From Chloroflexi bacterium TSY (GTDB lineage: Bacteria > Chloroflexota > Anaerolineae > Caldilineales > Caldilineaceae), in assembly GCA_019217005.1 (NCBI GenBank), contig JAHBNG010000059.1:1-64000 (forward strand): a stretch of 64,000 nucleotides of DNA. Reading direction: 5' to 3'. Made by a program: the position numbers and the translations under genes. This document shows positions 28,216 to 37,297 of the stretch, piece after piece; the stretch's first letter is position 1; the number at the start of each line of letters is the position of its first letter. The notes beneath the pieces were generated by a model, which searched no databases, was not told the DNA's origin, and saw only the letters and a program-made list of their open reading frames with translations.

Positions 28216-28742
28216 GTCACACTCCCTTGCGTAATCTGCAAAATCCGGCGCTCAAAACCCTCTTTAATGCTCTTCCGAAAGGTGTCCACATTCTCTACGC
28301 TCAAATTATGAACATAGAGCAGACGCTCTCCCGCATCGTTCCGCCCCAAGTCTACACTGAGCGTTCCAGGTGTTAACGTAATGACTGTGGCCAAAATTAT
28401 GATCTCCAAATCACTGTCGACACTCAGCGGAATTGCTACAATTCCCGGATCCAGCCGTTCATTGAGCTTGTCAGATGGCTGAATGATTGTCCAGGCAAGA
28501 ACGAAATTGCTGACCAGAATTTCCCAGAGCACAAAGAGCACAAAACCGATCAGACGTATTCCCCGCACAACGTATGAGCGACGATAGAGACCCAATCCCA
28601 AAAAGCCAATAAGCAAACCAATTGCAAAATCAAAACCCGGAAAAAGCGCAATGAAGGTTGACCAGATGAACGCCAGCACAACATTGATCAAAAAAAGAAT
28701 CAACATCACGGGCTGCTGCCCCGGTGTATGCCTCTTCATCAT
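28212..28742 (-). CDS. mrpE: Mrp Na+/H+ antiporter subunit E
   Basis: The protein has 176 residues, with N-terminal membrane segments and a C-terminal cytosolic ferredoxin-like part: ATVITLTPGTLSVDLGR and LLYVHNLSVENVD are family hallmarks of MnhE/MrpE. It overlaps mrpD at its start and mrpF at its stop by four bases each. Confidence 0.93.
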   Translation of the reverse strand: MMKRHTPGQQPVMLILFLINVVLAFIWSTFIALFPGFDFAIGLLIGFLGLGLYRRSYVVRGIRLIGFVLFVLWEILVSNFVLAWTIIQPSDKLNERLDPGIVAIPLSVDSDLEIIILATVITLTPGTLSVDLGRNDAGERLLYVHNLSVENVDTFRKSIKEGFERRILQITQGSVT

Positions 28743-30322
28743 TCCTTCCCCTCCTTTGCCTCACCCATTTCTAAGATCTCATCCGTTGGCGCAACGGTTG
28801 TAATATACCCTTCCCGATCAAGCACCTGCTGTGCTGCCACATTTGACAAGCGGAAGATCGGTCCACTGAAGAGTCCAATCGCCAGGCTCAACGCCACAAG
28901 CAGAGCAATCGGTCCCAATGTCATCCAGCGTCGATACGGTTGCGTTAACGGAGCGGTAGGGTAAATTGGGGACGATGATTCACCCCAATAGGCCGCTTGC
29001 CACAAGCGCGCCATGCTTATCAACGTCAATGCACTCACAACGAGGCTGACGGTGGCAATCAGCCAATGGTTTGAATCCAAGGCCGCCTGCAGCAGGCTCA
29101 ATTTGCTGATAAACCCGCTGGAAGGCGGAATGCCCGCCAACGAAAAGGCTGAAAGAAAGAAAATAACGGAAAGCGCTGGACGGCGACTGGCCAGCCCAGC
29201 CAGTCGACTTTGAAGCAGACTCCCACTTCCCACCTCAATCTCAGCCGCGCCGCCCGACATCAGCAACGCACTCTTGACAATCATGTGATGGACCAAGTAG
29301 AGGATACCCGCTGCCATTCCAAACCCCGCGGCCAACTGATTGCCGCCCGTTGCAAGCCCCAACCCCATCACCATATAACCAACCTGACTGATGATATGAA
29401 AGCTTAAAACGCGACGCATCGTGTTGACAGCCATTGCCCCAAAAACCCCCGTCAACATGGTCAATCCGGCAATTGCTAGGATCAAAGGTTGCCAGGCGGC
29501 GAGGTAGGTTGGAAACAGCAGGGGGAAAATCCGAAAGAGTGAATAGATGCCAACCTTGGTCAAGACGCCGCCAAAGAATGCCGTGACGGCTGGATGGGGC
29601 GTGTGGTAACTGCTGGGCAACCAAAAAAAGAGTGGAAAAAGACCCGCCTTTGTACTAAAGACCAGCAGGAATAGACCTGCTAACAATACCTGAATAGCGG
29701 GCGGTGCCTGGTTCATTCTCTGGGCCAGCTGAGCGAAATTTAATGTACCCAATGTTCCATAGGCAATGCCAGCCGCAGTCAAAAAGATTAGCGAGGAGAG
29801 CAAGTTGAGCACCACATAGCGAATGCCACCATTGATCTGCCCTGCCTGTCCGCCCAATGTGAGGAGGACAAAACTCGCCATGAGCAATACTTCAAAAAAG
29901 ACATAGAGATTGAAGAGATCACCAGACAAATACGCCCCGTTTACACCCATCAAGAGAAAGAGCAGGAGCGGATAAAAGTTCATGCGTGCCCGCTGATCCA
30001 GCGTTCCAATTGCATACGGGACTGTTGCGGCGGCGAGAATGCCCGTTAATGTTAACAAGATGGCAGTCAACCCATCGGCAAAAACTGTAATGCCAAATGG
30101 AGCAGGCCAACCGCCCATCTGTAATGCCAGACGATTATCGCCCAACGTATAGACAAGCAGCATTAACGCAACAATCAGATTGGCACTAACTGCAAGTAGA
30201 GCTGTACGGCGTTGCCACATGACGGCCGTACGATATCCCCATCGCACAAATGCCAGGCTTAACGCCGCAGCCAGCATTGGCAAAACAATCGGAACCGCCA
30301 GCCAGTTTGGATGCAAAGTCAT
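28739..30322 (-). CDS. mrpD: Mrp Na+/H+ antiporter subunit D (NuoN/NuoM-like)
   Basis: The protein has 527 residues with about 14 transmembrane helices. It is an antiporter-type membrane subunit homologous to complex I NuoM/N. Visible landmarks are the helix 5 glutamate in NLYVFFEVLLMASFVLL, the helix 7 lysine in FSTKAGLFPLFFWLPSSYHT, and the broken-helix region HHMIVKSALLMSGG. It forms one of the proton-translocating channels. The ATG at 30322 overlaps an in-register TGA that would end mrpC if mrpC were not frameshifted. Confidence 0.94.
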   Translation of the reverse strand: MTLHPNWLAVPIVLPMLAAALSLAFVRWGYRTAVMWQRRTALLAVSANLIVALMLLVYTLGDNRLALQMGGWPAPFGITVFADGLTAILLTLTGILAAATVPYAIGTLDQRARMNFYPLLLFLLMGVNGAYLSGDLFNLYVFFEVLLMASFVLLTLGGQAGQINGGIRYVVLNLLSSLIFLTAAGIAYGTLGTLNFAQLAQRMNQAPPAIQVLLAGLFLLVFSTKAGLFPLFFWLPSSYHTPHPAVTAFFGGVLTKVGIYSLFRIFPLLFPTYLAAWQPLILAIAGLTMLTGVFGAMAVNTMRRVLSFHIISQVGYMVMGLGLATGGNQLAAGFGMAAGILYLVHHMIVKSALLMSGGAAEIEVGSGSLLQSRLAGLASRRPALSVIFFLSAFSLAGIPPSSGFISKLSLLQAALDSNHWLIATVSLVVSALTLISMARLWQAAYWGESSSPIYPTAPLTQPYRRWMTLGPIALLVALSLAIGLFSGPIFRLSNVAAQQVLDREGYITTVAPTDEILEMGEAKEGKE

Positions 30323-30415
30323 CAGGCAGACTCCCGATCATCATGCTGTTCGCCAGACGAATCCGACGGATTTTCGGTATGAGTGTGCACATGTTCAACG
30401 TTAGAGGAAGCATCT

Positions 30416-30904
30416 TCATTCTCTTTCGCTTCCTGCTCCCGATGCCGGCGCAAATTGATCCGCCAATGTAAACTCCAACCACTCGTAATCGTCGGGATCT
30501 TGATCCAAACCGGTCAAATAGTGATCCATCGAGGCAAAGGGATCGCTCGCCTGGCGCGAAGGGACTTCATTTGTCTCTGGCTCTACAATCTTGCTCAAGG
30601 TATGTCTCCGGTTGACCAGCACGACCGTGAAAGCCGTCACGCCAAAACTAATCACGATAGCCGTCAAAATTAAGGCTTGTGGCAGCGGATCGACCACATC
30701 GACCAATTCGCCATTGAAGGTCGCTTTATCCAAAATCGGTGGCGCAGCATGACGCAACCCACTAGTGCCAAAAAGCAGCAGATTGACAGCGTGGCTCAAT
30801 AAACCAAGACCTAAAATCAATTTAATTGGGCTGCGACGCAATACAAGATACGTTCCCGTCGCAAACAACACGCCGACGACGACGGCTAAAGTTAAGGTGG
30901 TCAT
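30416..30904 (-). CDS. mrpC: Mrp Na+/H+ antiporter subunit C (NuoK-like), probably frameshifted at its 3' end
   Basis: The protein has 162 residues as read. Three helices match NuoK/MnhC: LKLILGLGLLSHAVNLLLF-type helix, LTAIVISFGVTAFTVVLV and the first TM. The conserved helix 2 Glu is replaced here by a His/Asn-containing stretch. From about 30468 another frame continues RRHREQEAKENEDASSNVEH to a TGA at 30322-30324 that overlaps the mrpD ATG, the usual coupling in this operon. So the shipped stop at 30416 probably reflects one extra T near 30468. The ATG lies 7 bp from the IS701-like element, and no ribosome site is evident. Confidence 0.85.
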   Translation of the reverse strand: MTTLTLAVVVGVLFATGTYLVLRRSPIKLILGLGLLSHAVNLLLFGTSGLRHAAPPILDKATFNGELVDVVDPLPQALILTAIVISFGVTAFTVVLVNRRHTLSKIVEPETNEVPSRQASDPFASMDHYLTGLDQDPDDYEWLEFTLADQFAPASGAGSERE

Positions 30905-30911
30905 TTAGTTA

Positions 30912-32466
30912 CTCGATAGTTGTATTTTGAGCAGGTGCCAGATTTGACAAAGTCAAATTAAGCAGAGCAGACCTGCCGTTTGGCGAAAAGGGTAGCGAAG
31001 ACCTCCGCAATCTCCTGTCCGTCATTCAAGGCATCATGAGCCGTCAAGATGAGATCTTGAATCAGTGACTGAGTTTGCTGCCGGGTAGCCTCACCAAGGG
31101 ATTTGCTGGGCGAGAATTGAGTTTTAGCCAATGATGGTCCCAAACAATCAAGGTGCAAGAGAGAATAAGCCACGAAGACCAGAGACCAATGTTTTTTGAA
31201 AGGCGTGGGCAGTTCGCATGCAATATTCATCAAGACCAAGCAGTTGTTTACCATCCTGATAAACCGTCTCGATAGGCCAACGAAGCAGGTAAATCGAGAG
31301 AATGCGTTTGGCATTACAGTCGGTGCGATTGGTCACTAAAACGGCATAATTGTCTTGCAATTCAGGATTATCAAAACTAATCACGATGCGTACCTTGCCG
31401 ATAGAAGGGATACGCACAGTCATGGTAAAGGTGTAGTAAGTACGACCATCAATGGTGACAGGCTTGTAGGCATTCTGGGGGGATGTAGGGGACCAACTCT
31501 TTGACTTTAATATGTGGCCCCTCGAAAGTTATCGGCTGACCATCTTCATCCCGCAAACGAAAACTATTTGTCTCCAGATTGCGATTGCACTTCAAGATGC
31601 TGATCCAATCTTTATTCAGACGATCGAGTACAGCTAGAAAATCTGGAGCGAGATACCAACCATCGAAGAGAGCCCAACCAAAGATAAGGGTTCGTTCAAC
31701 AGCTTTTTCAACCAGTTCACTGGCAATGGTTATCTTGGTCTTAAACGCTTCGTCTCGCTCTCGAAAGGCGGGGTCAGTTAATAGGTGGCTATCCACTCGT
31801 TTATGAAAAGCGGTTCGTTCTTTCTTTTTCTTGGGAATCTCGGTCACTGGGAAATGTTTTTTCCACAAATGCTTCCCAGTCGGTAAACTCTTCGTACCGT
31901 CGGTAGATACTTGCATCGACCGGAAAACGGATAGCGCCACTGACATAGTGACTTGTGACTAAGTTATGAGCCAGTGGATGCTGACCATTGCTATGATTGT
32001 AGTGGGTGTCGATATACTCGAACAGACTTCCCACATGTTCACATAGTGTATCGTCAATCGCTAATACCGATTCTGACTCTGAACGTTGGTATTGTGCTGT
32101 CTCTGACTTCATGTAACCTATACGCTCATCATTGAGTTTTTCGGCTCGCCAAGGAGCTTCACTCAGATACCGTGATACATTCGTCTTATCTGCACTATCT
32201 AGAATGCAACGGGCAATATTTGCCATGCTTTTGTTGTCCAAGACCATCAGACCCGTCAGATAGTTTTCAAAGTGGCGAAACTGTTTACGATTGGCAAATA
32301 CTGAACGAAAGGTTTCGCTATGCTCCTTGACCAGTGGCGCTACATTTACTATCGGCAATTGCATCTTGATGGCTCCTTTTCTGCACTTTTTTCTTGATGC
32401 AATCTATTGAGATGACTTTTGTCTCTTTTGTCAAAATTGGAAAACCTTCATTTCACAACTATCGAG
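30912..32466 (-). mobile_element. IS701-like (YREK) insertion between mrpB and mrpC
   Basis: A 1555-bp element with 12-bp inverted tips CTCGATAGTTGT / ACAACTATCGAG and a direct duplication TTAGTTA (30905-30911 and 32467-32473). The 7-bp duplication is longer than the 4 bp usual for IS701 itself, so a neighbouring IS4-superfamily group is possible. It separates mrpA-mrpB from mrpC-mrpG and ends just before the mrpC start codon. Confidence 0.88.
30958..32364 (-). pseudogene. IS701/IS4-type transposase, frameshifted
   Basis: The start MQLPIVNVAPLVKEH at 32364 leads into a DDE transposase. The first catalytic Asp is in VLAIDDTLCEHVG, the second in LFDGWYLAPDFL, and the YREK box is in YLLRWPIETVYQDGKQLLG. 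The frame breaks near 31830 (A-rich tract after VTEIP), near 31450 (between YIPPE and the TVRIPSIG block) and near 31170. It reads as an inactive copy unless the indels are errors. Confidence 0.85.
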
Positions 32467-32541
32467 TTAGTTAGTAGTTTTTTAGTTCTGAGTCCGATGT
32501 TCGTCATCATCTGAGTTGGATAGGAATCGATTTGTCACGCT

Positions 32542-32952
32542 CTATTCCTCTCGGCTGAGACCCAATAGAAAGGAGGTCACGACAGCAAGGACGACGAGAA
32601 AAACGCCAATATCAAACGTCATGGGTGTGCCGATGTCGAGATGAATTGGGCCAGCGTGAATCTCCCACCATGTACCATAAAAAAAATTTCCAGAAAGGAC
32701 TCCAATTGCTGCAGACAGCAACGCAATCATCAACCCAATCCCAATCATGGGCTGCAGAAATGAACCGATATTTTGACGCACTACCTCATCGCCGCGGCTC
32801 AAAATGCGCAGTTCGAACGCAGCAGCCACAACCAGCCCCGCGATAAAGCCACCGCCCGGCTGATTGTGCCCACGCAAAAGCAGCCAGAATGCGAGCAACA
32901 GTAAAATGGGGGTCAAAATGCGGTCAAGCAACCGCATGTAAAGTTCGGTCAT
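32542..32952 (-). CDS. mrpB: Mrp Na+/H+ antiporter subunit B
   Basis: The protein has 136 residues with four transmembrane helices. Conserved MnhB features are [17 protein letters not shown] and [20 protein letters not shown]. The start lies 6 bases past the mrpA stop. The downstream member mrpC is now 1.6 kb away because of the IS, so transcription of C-G may depend on read-through or on an outward IS promoter. Confidence 0.94.
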   Translation of the reverse strand: MTELYMRLLDRILTPILLLLAFWLLLRGHNQPGGGFIAGLVVAAAFELRILSRGDEVVRQNIGSFLQPMIGIGLMIALLSAAIGVLSGNFFYGTWWEIHAGPIHLDIGTPMTFDIGVFLVVLAVVTSFLLGLSREE

Positions 32953-32958
32953 GGCGGG

Positions 32959-35325
32959 TTATTCCTCATCATCAACTGCATGGCGATCCTTGACATCACG
33001 GAGCCGGACGGCGAGCAACAGGGCATAGCCACCAAGCGCTGCAATGGCCAACACGGTAATTTCTCCCATCGTGTCGAAGCCGCGAAAGTCAACGAGGATT
33101 ACATTGACAATATTGGCACCGTGCGCAGCTGGAATCGAATTGAGCGTAAAGAAATCCTTAATACTGGGTGCAAAAGGCTCCCCCGCATTGAGCAGAATAA
33201 GCACAAAGCCGAAGAGCCCCATTGCAGCCGATACAATCAAGTTGCGCACCTGCACAGGATTCGTCAGAGGGGGATGACGTTCTGGGGGAATCTTGGTAAA
33301 GACTAGTACCAACAAGACGACGGTCAGCACCTCGATCAACAATTGGGTCAACGCCAAATCGGGTGCACCAAAGAAAACGAAGAAAAGGGTCACGGTCACG
33401 CCAACCACACCGATACTAATAATCGCATTGAGCCGTGACTGGGCACGAACGGTCAAGACCGCCGCAACCACGGCAAGCAGCCCAATGGCAACCTCTTGAA
33501 ATTCGGGCATCTCAAACCAATCGACCCGAAAACCGTGGGCCAAATCCAATCGCAAAAGAGCATAGATTAACACGCCAACCGCACTTAACAAGACAACGCT
33601 GGCTTGTGAAGCCAACGAACCACCTTGGACCAGACGCGTAATTGCGCGAGCCAAGGTATAAGATGAGGCATAGAATTGGTTGAAAGCTTCTACACCGCTC
33701 CAGTTTTCAGGGACCGCGTTGAGAATTCGCCGGATTGGGTTGCGTAGAAAATAGATGAGGATGCCGGCGGCAATTGCAGCCATACTGGTCTGAAAAACTG
33801 GCGTAAATCCATGCCACAGTGCTAGATGCACGTCAACCTGTTTACCAGCAATCGATGTAGCCGGAGGCGAAAACAAAAATCCCTCCACGGTTCCAATGAC
33901 GAGAGGAAGCAGAAACCCGAGGAGAGCAATCACCAATGGGGGTGCAAAAAAGCCAACGGATGGCGCATGATGGACGTGAGCTGGATCCTCAGAAGGGGCG
34001 GTGGAGCGCAGGAACGTTTCAATGATGAGCGTCAGACTATATCCGACAAAAAAGGCCCCAGCCACGGCCCCCGCACCGGCATAGATCCAGCCAATCATCG
34101 ATCCGGAAGTTTCAAGCATCTCCTCTGCATTGTAAAAGAGAGTCTCTAATAAGGTCTCTTTCGAAAGAAAACCCAACAAAGGTGGAATGCCCGCCATCGA
34201 GAGTCCGGCCACGGCTGCCGTCAATCCGACCCAGGGCATCGGTCGCCAAAGTCCAGCCAAGCGTCGAATATCACGGGTGCCCGTTGCGTGATCGATGATG
34301 CCCGCAATCATAAAGAGCGGCCCTTTATAGAGAGCGTGCCCCAAAATGCCCACCACAACTGCCACGTAAGCCGTTTTGTCCTCAAATGCCAGAAGCATCA
34401 CGATAATGCCAAGCTGGCTAATCGTTGCGTAAGCCAGAATGCGCTTCAGATCGTAATAGCGCAACGCACTGATCGCGCCCAAAAGCATTGTGATCCCACC
34501 GAAGATGAGTAAGAGCCAAAACCAAAGTGCGCTTTCGCTCAATGCAGGATGCAGCCGGGCCAGCAAATAGATGCCAGCCTTGACCATGGTAGCCGAGTGA
34601 AGGTAGGCGCTGGCAGGCGTTGGGGCGGCCATGGCGCCAGGCAACCAGAATTGAAAGGGAAATTGAGCTGATTTGGTAAAGGCACCGATCAGAATCAGTA
34701 TGAGCGCAGCCGGGTAGATCGAAGCTTCGGTCAAATGCTCAGCTTTCAATAGATCGGTGATCGTGTAGCTATCCACGTACTGTCCCAACAAAACCAGCCC
34801 CGCAAGCATGGCCAGACCACCTAGTCCTGTAATGATCAGGGCTTTCCTGGCTCCTTCTGTTGCGTTTTTGTCTTCGCAGGAATATCCAACCATCAGATAA
34901 CTCGTGATGCTGGTCCCCTCCCAGAAGACAAAGAGCGCAATCAGGTTGTTGGCCCAGACCAACCCGAGCATACTTCCCATAAAGAGAAAGAGTAGAGTAT
35001 AAAAGTAACCTTGGCGTGGGTCGTCTTCCAGGTAATACGCAGTGTAGATCGCAATTCCCGTGCCAATTCCCGTGATGATTAGACCAAAAAAGAGGCTCAG
35101 CCCATCGAGACGCAATGAGAGTTCCAGCCCCAAATCAGTCGCCCAAGCAAACTGATTGTGCGTGAAATCACCTTGCGCAACGGCATTCATTTGTGTGATG
35201 AGCCAAATGGTCACAACAGCAGGTGGGAGTGCGGCAATCCAGCCAAAAAAATTGTAACGATGAGGACGAATGGCCCAGATCAACGGACCAGAAATCAAAA
35301 GAAGAGCTAGCCAAATCAGAAGCAT
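32959..35325 (-). CDS. mrpA: Mrp Na+/H+ antiporter subunit A (NuoL-like with MrpB-like tail)
   Basis: The protein has 788 residues, as expected for MrpA. The N-terminal two-thirds is a NuoL-type proton channel: [17 protein letters not shown] with the helix 5 Glu, [20 protein letters not shown] with the helix 7 Lys, and [17 protein letters not shown]. The C-terminal third carries DUF4040 ([20 protein letters not shown]) and an MnhB-like region ([20 protein letters not shown]). In the complex it couples proton entry to Na+ export, supporting pH and salt homeostasis. First gene of the operon. Confidence 0.95.
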   Translation of the reverse strand: MLLIWLALLLISGPLIWAIRPHRYNFFGWIAALPPAVVTIWLITQMNAVAQGDFTHNQFAWATDLGLELSLRLDGLSLFFGLIITGIGTGIAIYTAYYLEDDPRQGYFYTLLFLFMGSMLGLVWANNLIALFVFWEGTSITSYLMVGYSCEDKNATEGARKALIITGLGGLAMLAGLVLLGQYVDSYTITDLLKAEHLTEASIYPAALILILIGAFTKSAQFPFQFWLPGAMAAPTPASAYLHSATMVKAGIYLLARLHPALSESALWFWLLLIFGGITMLLGAISALRYYDLKRILAYATISQLGIIVMLLAFEDKTAYVAVVVGILGHALYKGPLFMIAGIIDHATGTRDIRRLAGLWRPMPWVGLTAAVAGLSMAGIPPLLGFLSKETLLETLFYNAEEMLETSGSMIGWIYAGAGAVAGAFFVGYSLTLIIETFLRSTAPSEDPAHVHHAPSVGFFAPPLVIALLGFLLPLVIGTVEGFLFSPPATSIAGKQVDVHLALWHGFTPVFQTSMAAIAAGILIYFLRNPIRRILNAVPENWSGVEAFNQFYASSYTLARAITRLVQGGSLASQASVVLLSAVGVLIYALLRLDLAHGFRVDWFEMPEFQEVAIGLLAVVAAVLTVRAQSRLNAIISIGVVGVTVTLFFVFFGAPDLALTQLLIEVLTVVLLVLVFTKIPPERHPPLTNPVQVRNLIVSAAMGLFGFVLILLNAGEPFAPSIKDFFTLNSIPAAHGANIVNVILVDFRGFDTMGEITVLAIAALGGYALLLAVRLRDVKDRHAVDDEE

Positions 35326-35523
35326 GAAGTCAAGTCAAGTAGGTGTTTAGGTGAACGTCGATAAAACCCGTTAATAAATGTAGAATAACATCACTGTTAT
35401 TGCAAGGTCAAAAATAGACGCAACATTCTGATAAATTACAAATTGTTAAATTTGAACCACACCCTCAGTTTTTTATGCTAATTCCAGAAATCAAGAAAGT
35501 TATACAGCACAGACGAGATACGT

Positions 35524-35553
35524 TTTACAAAATTGTAAAGATAGTGATATAAT
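35524..35553 (+). promoter_or_regulatory. Sigma-70-like promoter without an obvious gene
   Basis: TTTACA at 35524-35529 and TATAAT at 35548-35553 are separated by 18 bases. Nothing is encoded downstream on this strand before the IS110 remnant, so the promoter may drive a short RNA or a gene lost when IS110 arrived. Confidence 0.4.
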
Positions 35554-35632
35554 CTAGCTGTAGATGATTCACAAATCACAATGAAATTGGTCTGCTATAC
35601 CTATTTACTCGCGTAAACAATAGATTGCGACC

Positions 35633-35665
35633 ACAAGCCAGGGATTTGCTAAATCCCTGGCTTGT
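35633..35665. repeat. 15-bp perfect hairpin with 3-base loop
   Basis: Arms ACAAGCCAGGGATTT and complement close a GCT loop. The surrounding TTGCGACC / GGTTCGTTGCGGTC adds weak outer pairing. There is no T run on either side, so it is not a clear terminator. It lies about 80 bases after the plus-strand promoter and could be part of a short structured RNA. Confidence 0.5.
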
Positions 35666-35827
35666 ACCTCTGGTTCGTTGCGGTCTGCCCTGAAAAAAAG
35701 GGCAGCAAGAGAAGAGAGAGAGGGGTTAAAGGCCGCGTTGAATAAGAAGCGGGTCCAAGTTGACCCGCCAGAGTGGGTGGCGTCGTTGCCTGTGCCCAAC
35801 GCAAATCAGTTGTAGTGAGCACCGTAC

Positions 35828-37044
35828 TTAGGCGGTCGGTGCCAAGAAAACCTTGAAGCCGAGGGACTCGAGGGTTTTGAGTGCGCCGGCTTGTGCATGC
35901 TCCTTGCGTCGTTTGAGAAAGAAGTCGCCGCCGAGTTCTTCAAAGACGGCATCGGGCTTGTCGATGAGATGATAGACGATGGTCAAGATGGAATGGGCCA
36001 CGGCAATAGCTGCCCGCTTGGCTCCGCGTCGTGCCTTGAGACGGTGGAACTGTGCGGCGAGATAGGTGTCCTTGGTGCGAGAGGCGGCCCAAGCCGCTTC
36101 AACGAGGGCGGTGACTAACCATTTCTGGCCCTTTCGTCGGCGACCACTCTTGCGTTTGCCCGCCGATTCGTTGTTGCCAGGACAGACACAAGCCCAGGAG
36201 GCCAGTTTCTTAGCTGAGGGCCAGCTTTCGACCGAGGGACCGATCTCCGCCAGAATTATCTCGGCGACGACTCGCCCCACACCGGGAATGGCATCTAGGC
36301 GTGCGATGAGGTCAGCATGCGGAGCCATGAGGACCCCAATCTGTTGATTGAGGGCATCAATGCGTACATTCAGGTGATCGAGATGATGCAGAACTTCTTG
36401 CAGCATAAAACGATGATGAGGACGGACCAGTCCCGTCAACGCATCAACCAACTGGGGAATCTTGGCCCGCAGCCGCTTTTGTGCCAAGTCAGCCATGGCT
36501 TCTGGGTCCATCTCATCTGCAATCAGGGCCTCGATCATCTGGCGTGCCGATACACCTTGGATGCTCGTGACCACCGATCCCAACTTGACGTTGGCATCTT
36601 CCAACACCTTATGCAGGCGATTGACTGCCGCACTCTTCTCTTGCAAGAGACGCGTCCGATAGCGCGTCAGGTCTCGCAAGTCCCTTTGCTCCACATCTGG
36701 AATGAAACTGCGCTCCAGCAGTCCATAACTCATCAGTTTCGTGATCCAGGCCGCATCGCTCTCATCCGTCTTGCGACCAGGCACCTGTGCCAGATGGCGG
36801 GCATTCACAATCCAGACCTCAAAATGCTCATGCAACACATTGTAGATCGGTTTCCAATACACTCCCGTACTCTCCATCGCCACATGCGTGATCCCATACG
36901 ACGACAGCCACGACCTCAACCCTCCAACTCGACCGTCGTTGTCCCAAATCGCTTGTGCTCCATCCTCCTGATTCATCTACCACACGCCACTACCATCCGC
37001 TTGTGAACATCCAGGCCGCTGCACTTCGGAAACATCACTTCCAT
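35828..37044 (-). pseudogene. IS110-family transposase (DEDD), disrupted near the N-terminus
   Basis: The start at 37044 reads MEVMFPKCSGLDVHKRMVVA, which is the RuvC-like N-terminus with the first catalytic Asp. A TGA then interrupts, and a one-base shift near 36925 moves into the long frame (GITHVAMESTGVYWKPIYNV, KTDESDAAWI). The C-terminal Transposase_20 domain is complete (AIPGVGRVVAEIILAEIGP, KLASWACVCPGNNESAGKRK with the catalytic Ser). IS110 elements lack inverted ends and duplications, so I do not place the boundaries. Confidence 0.85.
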
Positions 37045-37297
37045 CTTCCTTTCGCAGCCGCTTATGTACCGATTGTGAGCACAGTCTGCCCTGCGTGTTT
37101 CGTCCCGAGGAACGTCCACATCCCGTGGTGCGTCGGTGTACACCAATCTAGCTACTGAGCGTTCTTTACTTGACCACGGACCTTTCCCGATTTCTGTTCG
37201 GCGGCTGCCACCACACTTTAACACATTTTTCATCCCCTGTTGTGTTGGCTCACCGCATGTTTATCTACTGAGTATATAGACTAAAGAAAGAACCCCC
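37045..37297. other. Probable IS110 left flank and promoter region
   Basis: No gene is seen. Part of this 253-bp stretch is probably the non-coding start of the IS110 element; the rest should contain the promoter of the ELWxSDGT gene. Confidence 0.35.

Larger units (their letters stand above)
35326..35827. other. Gene-free stretch upstream of mrpA
   Basis: This 502-bp region lies between the mrpA start and the IS110 remnant and should hold the mrp promoter on the minus strand, which I cannot place firmly. A plus-strand promoter and a strong hairpin inside it are listed separately. No open frame looks real. Confidence 0.45.

Noticed and set aside
33826..34149. Plus-strand ORFs opposite mrpA
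   Set aside because: They are shadows of a strongly coding antisense gene with low-complexity, non-protein-like translation.
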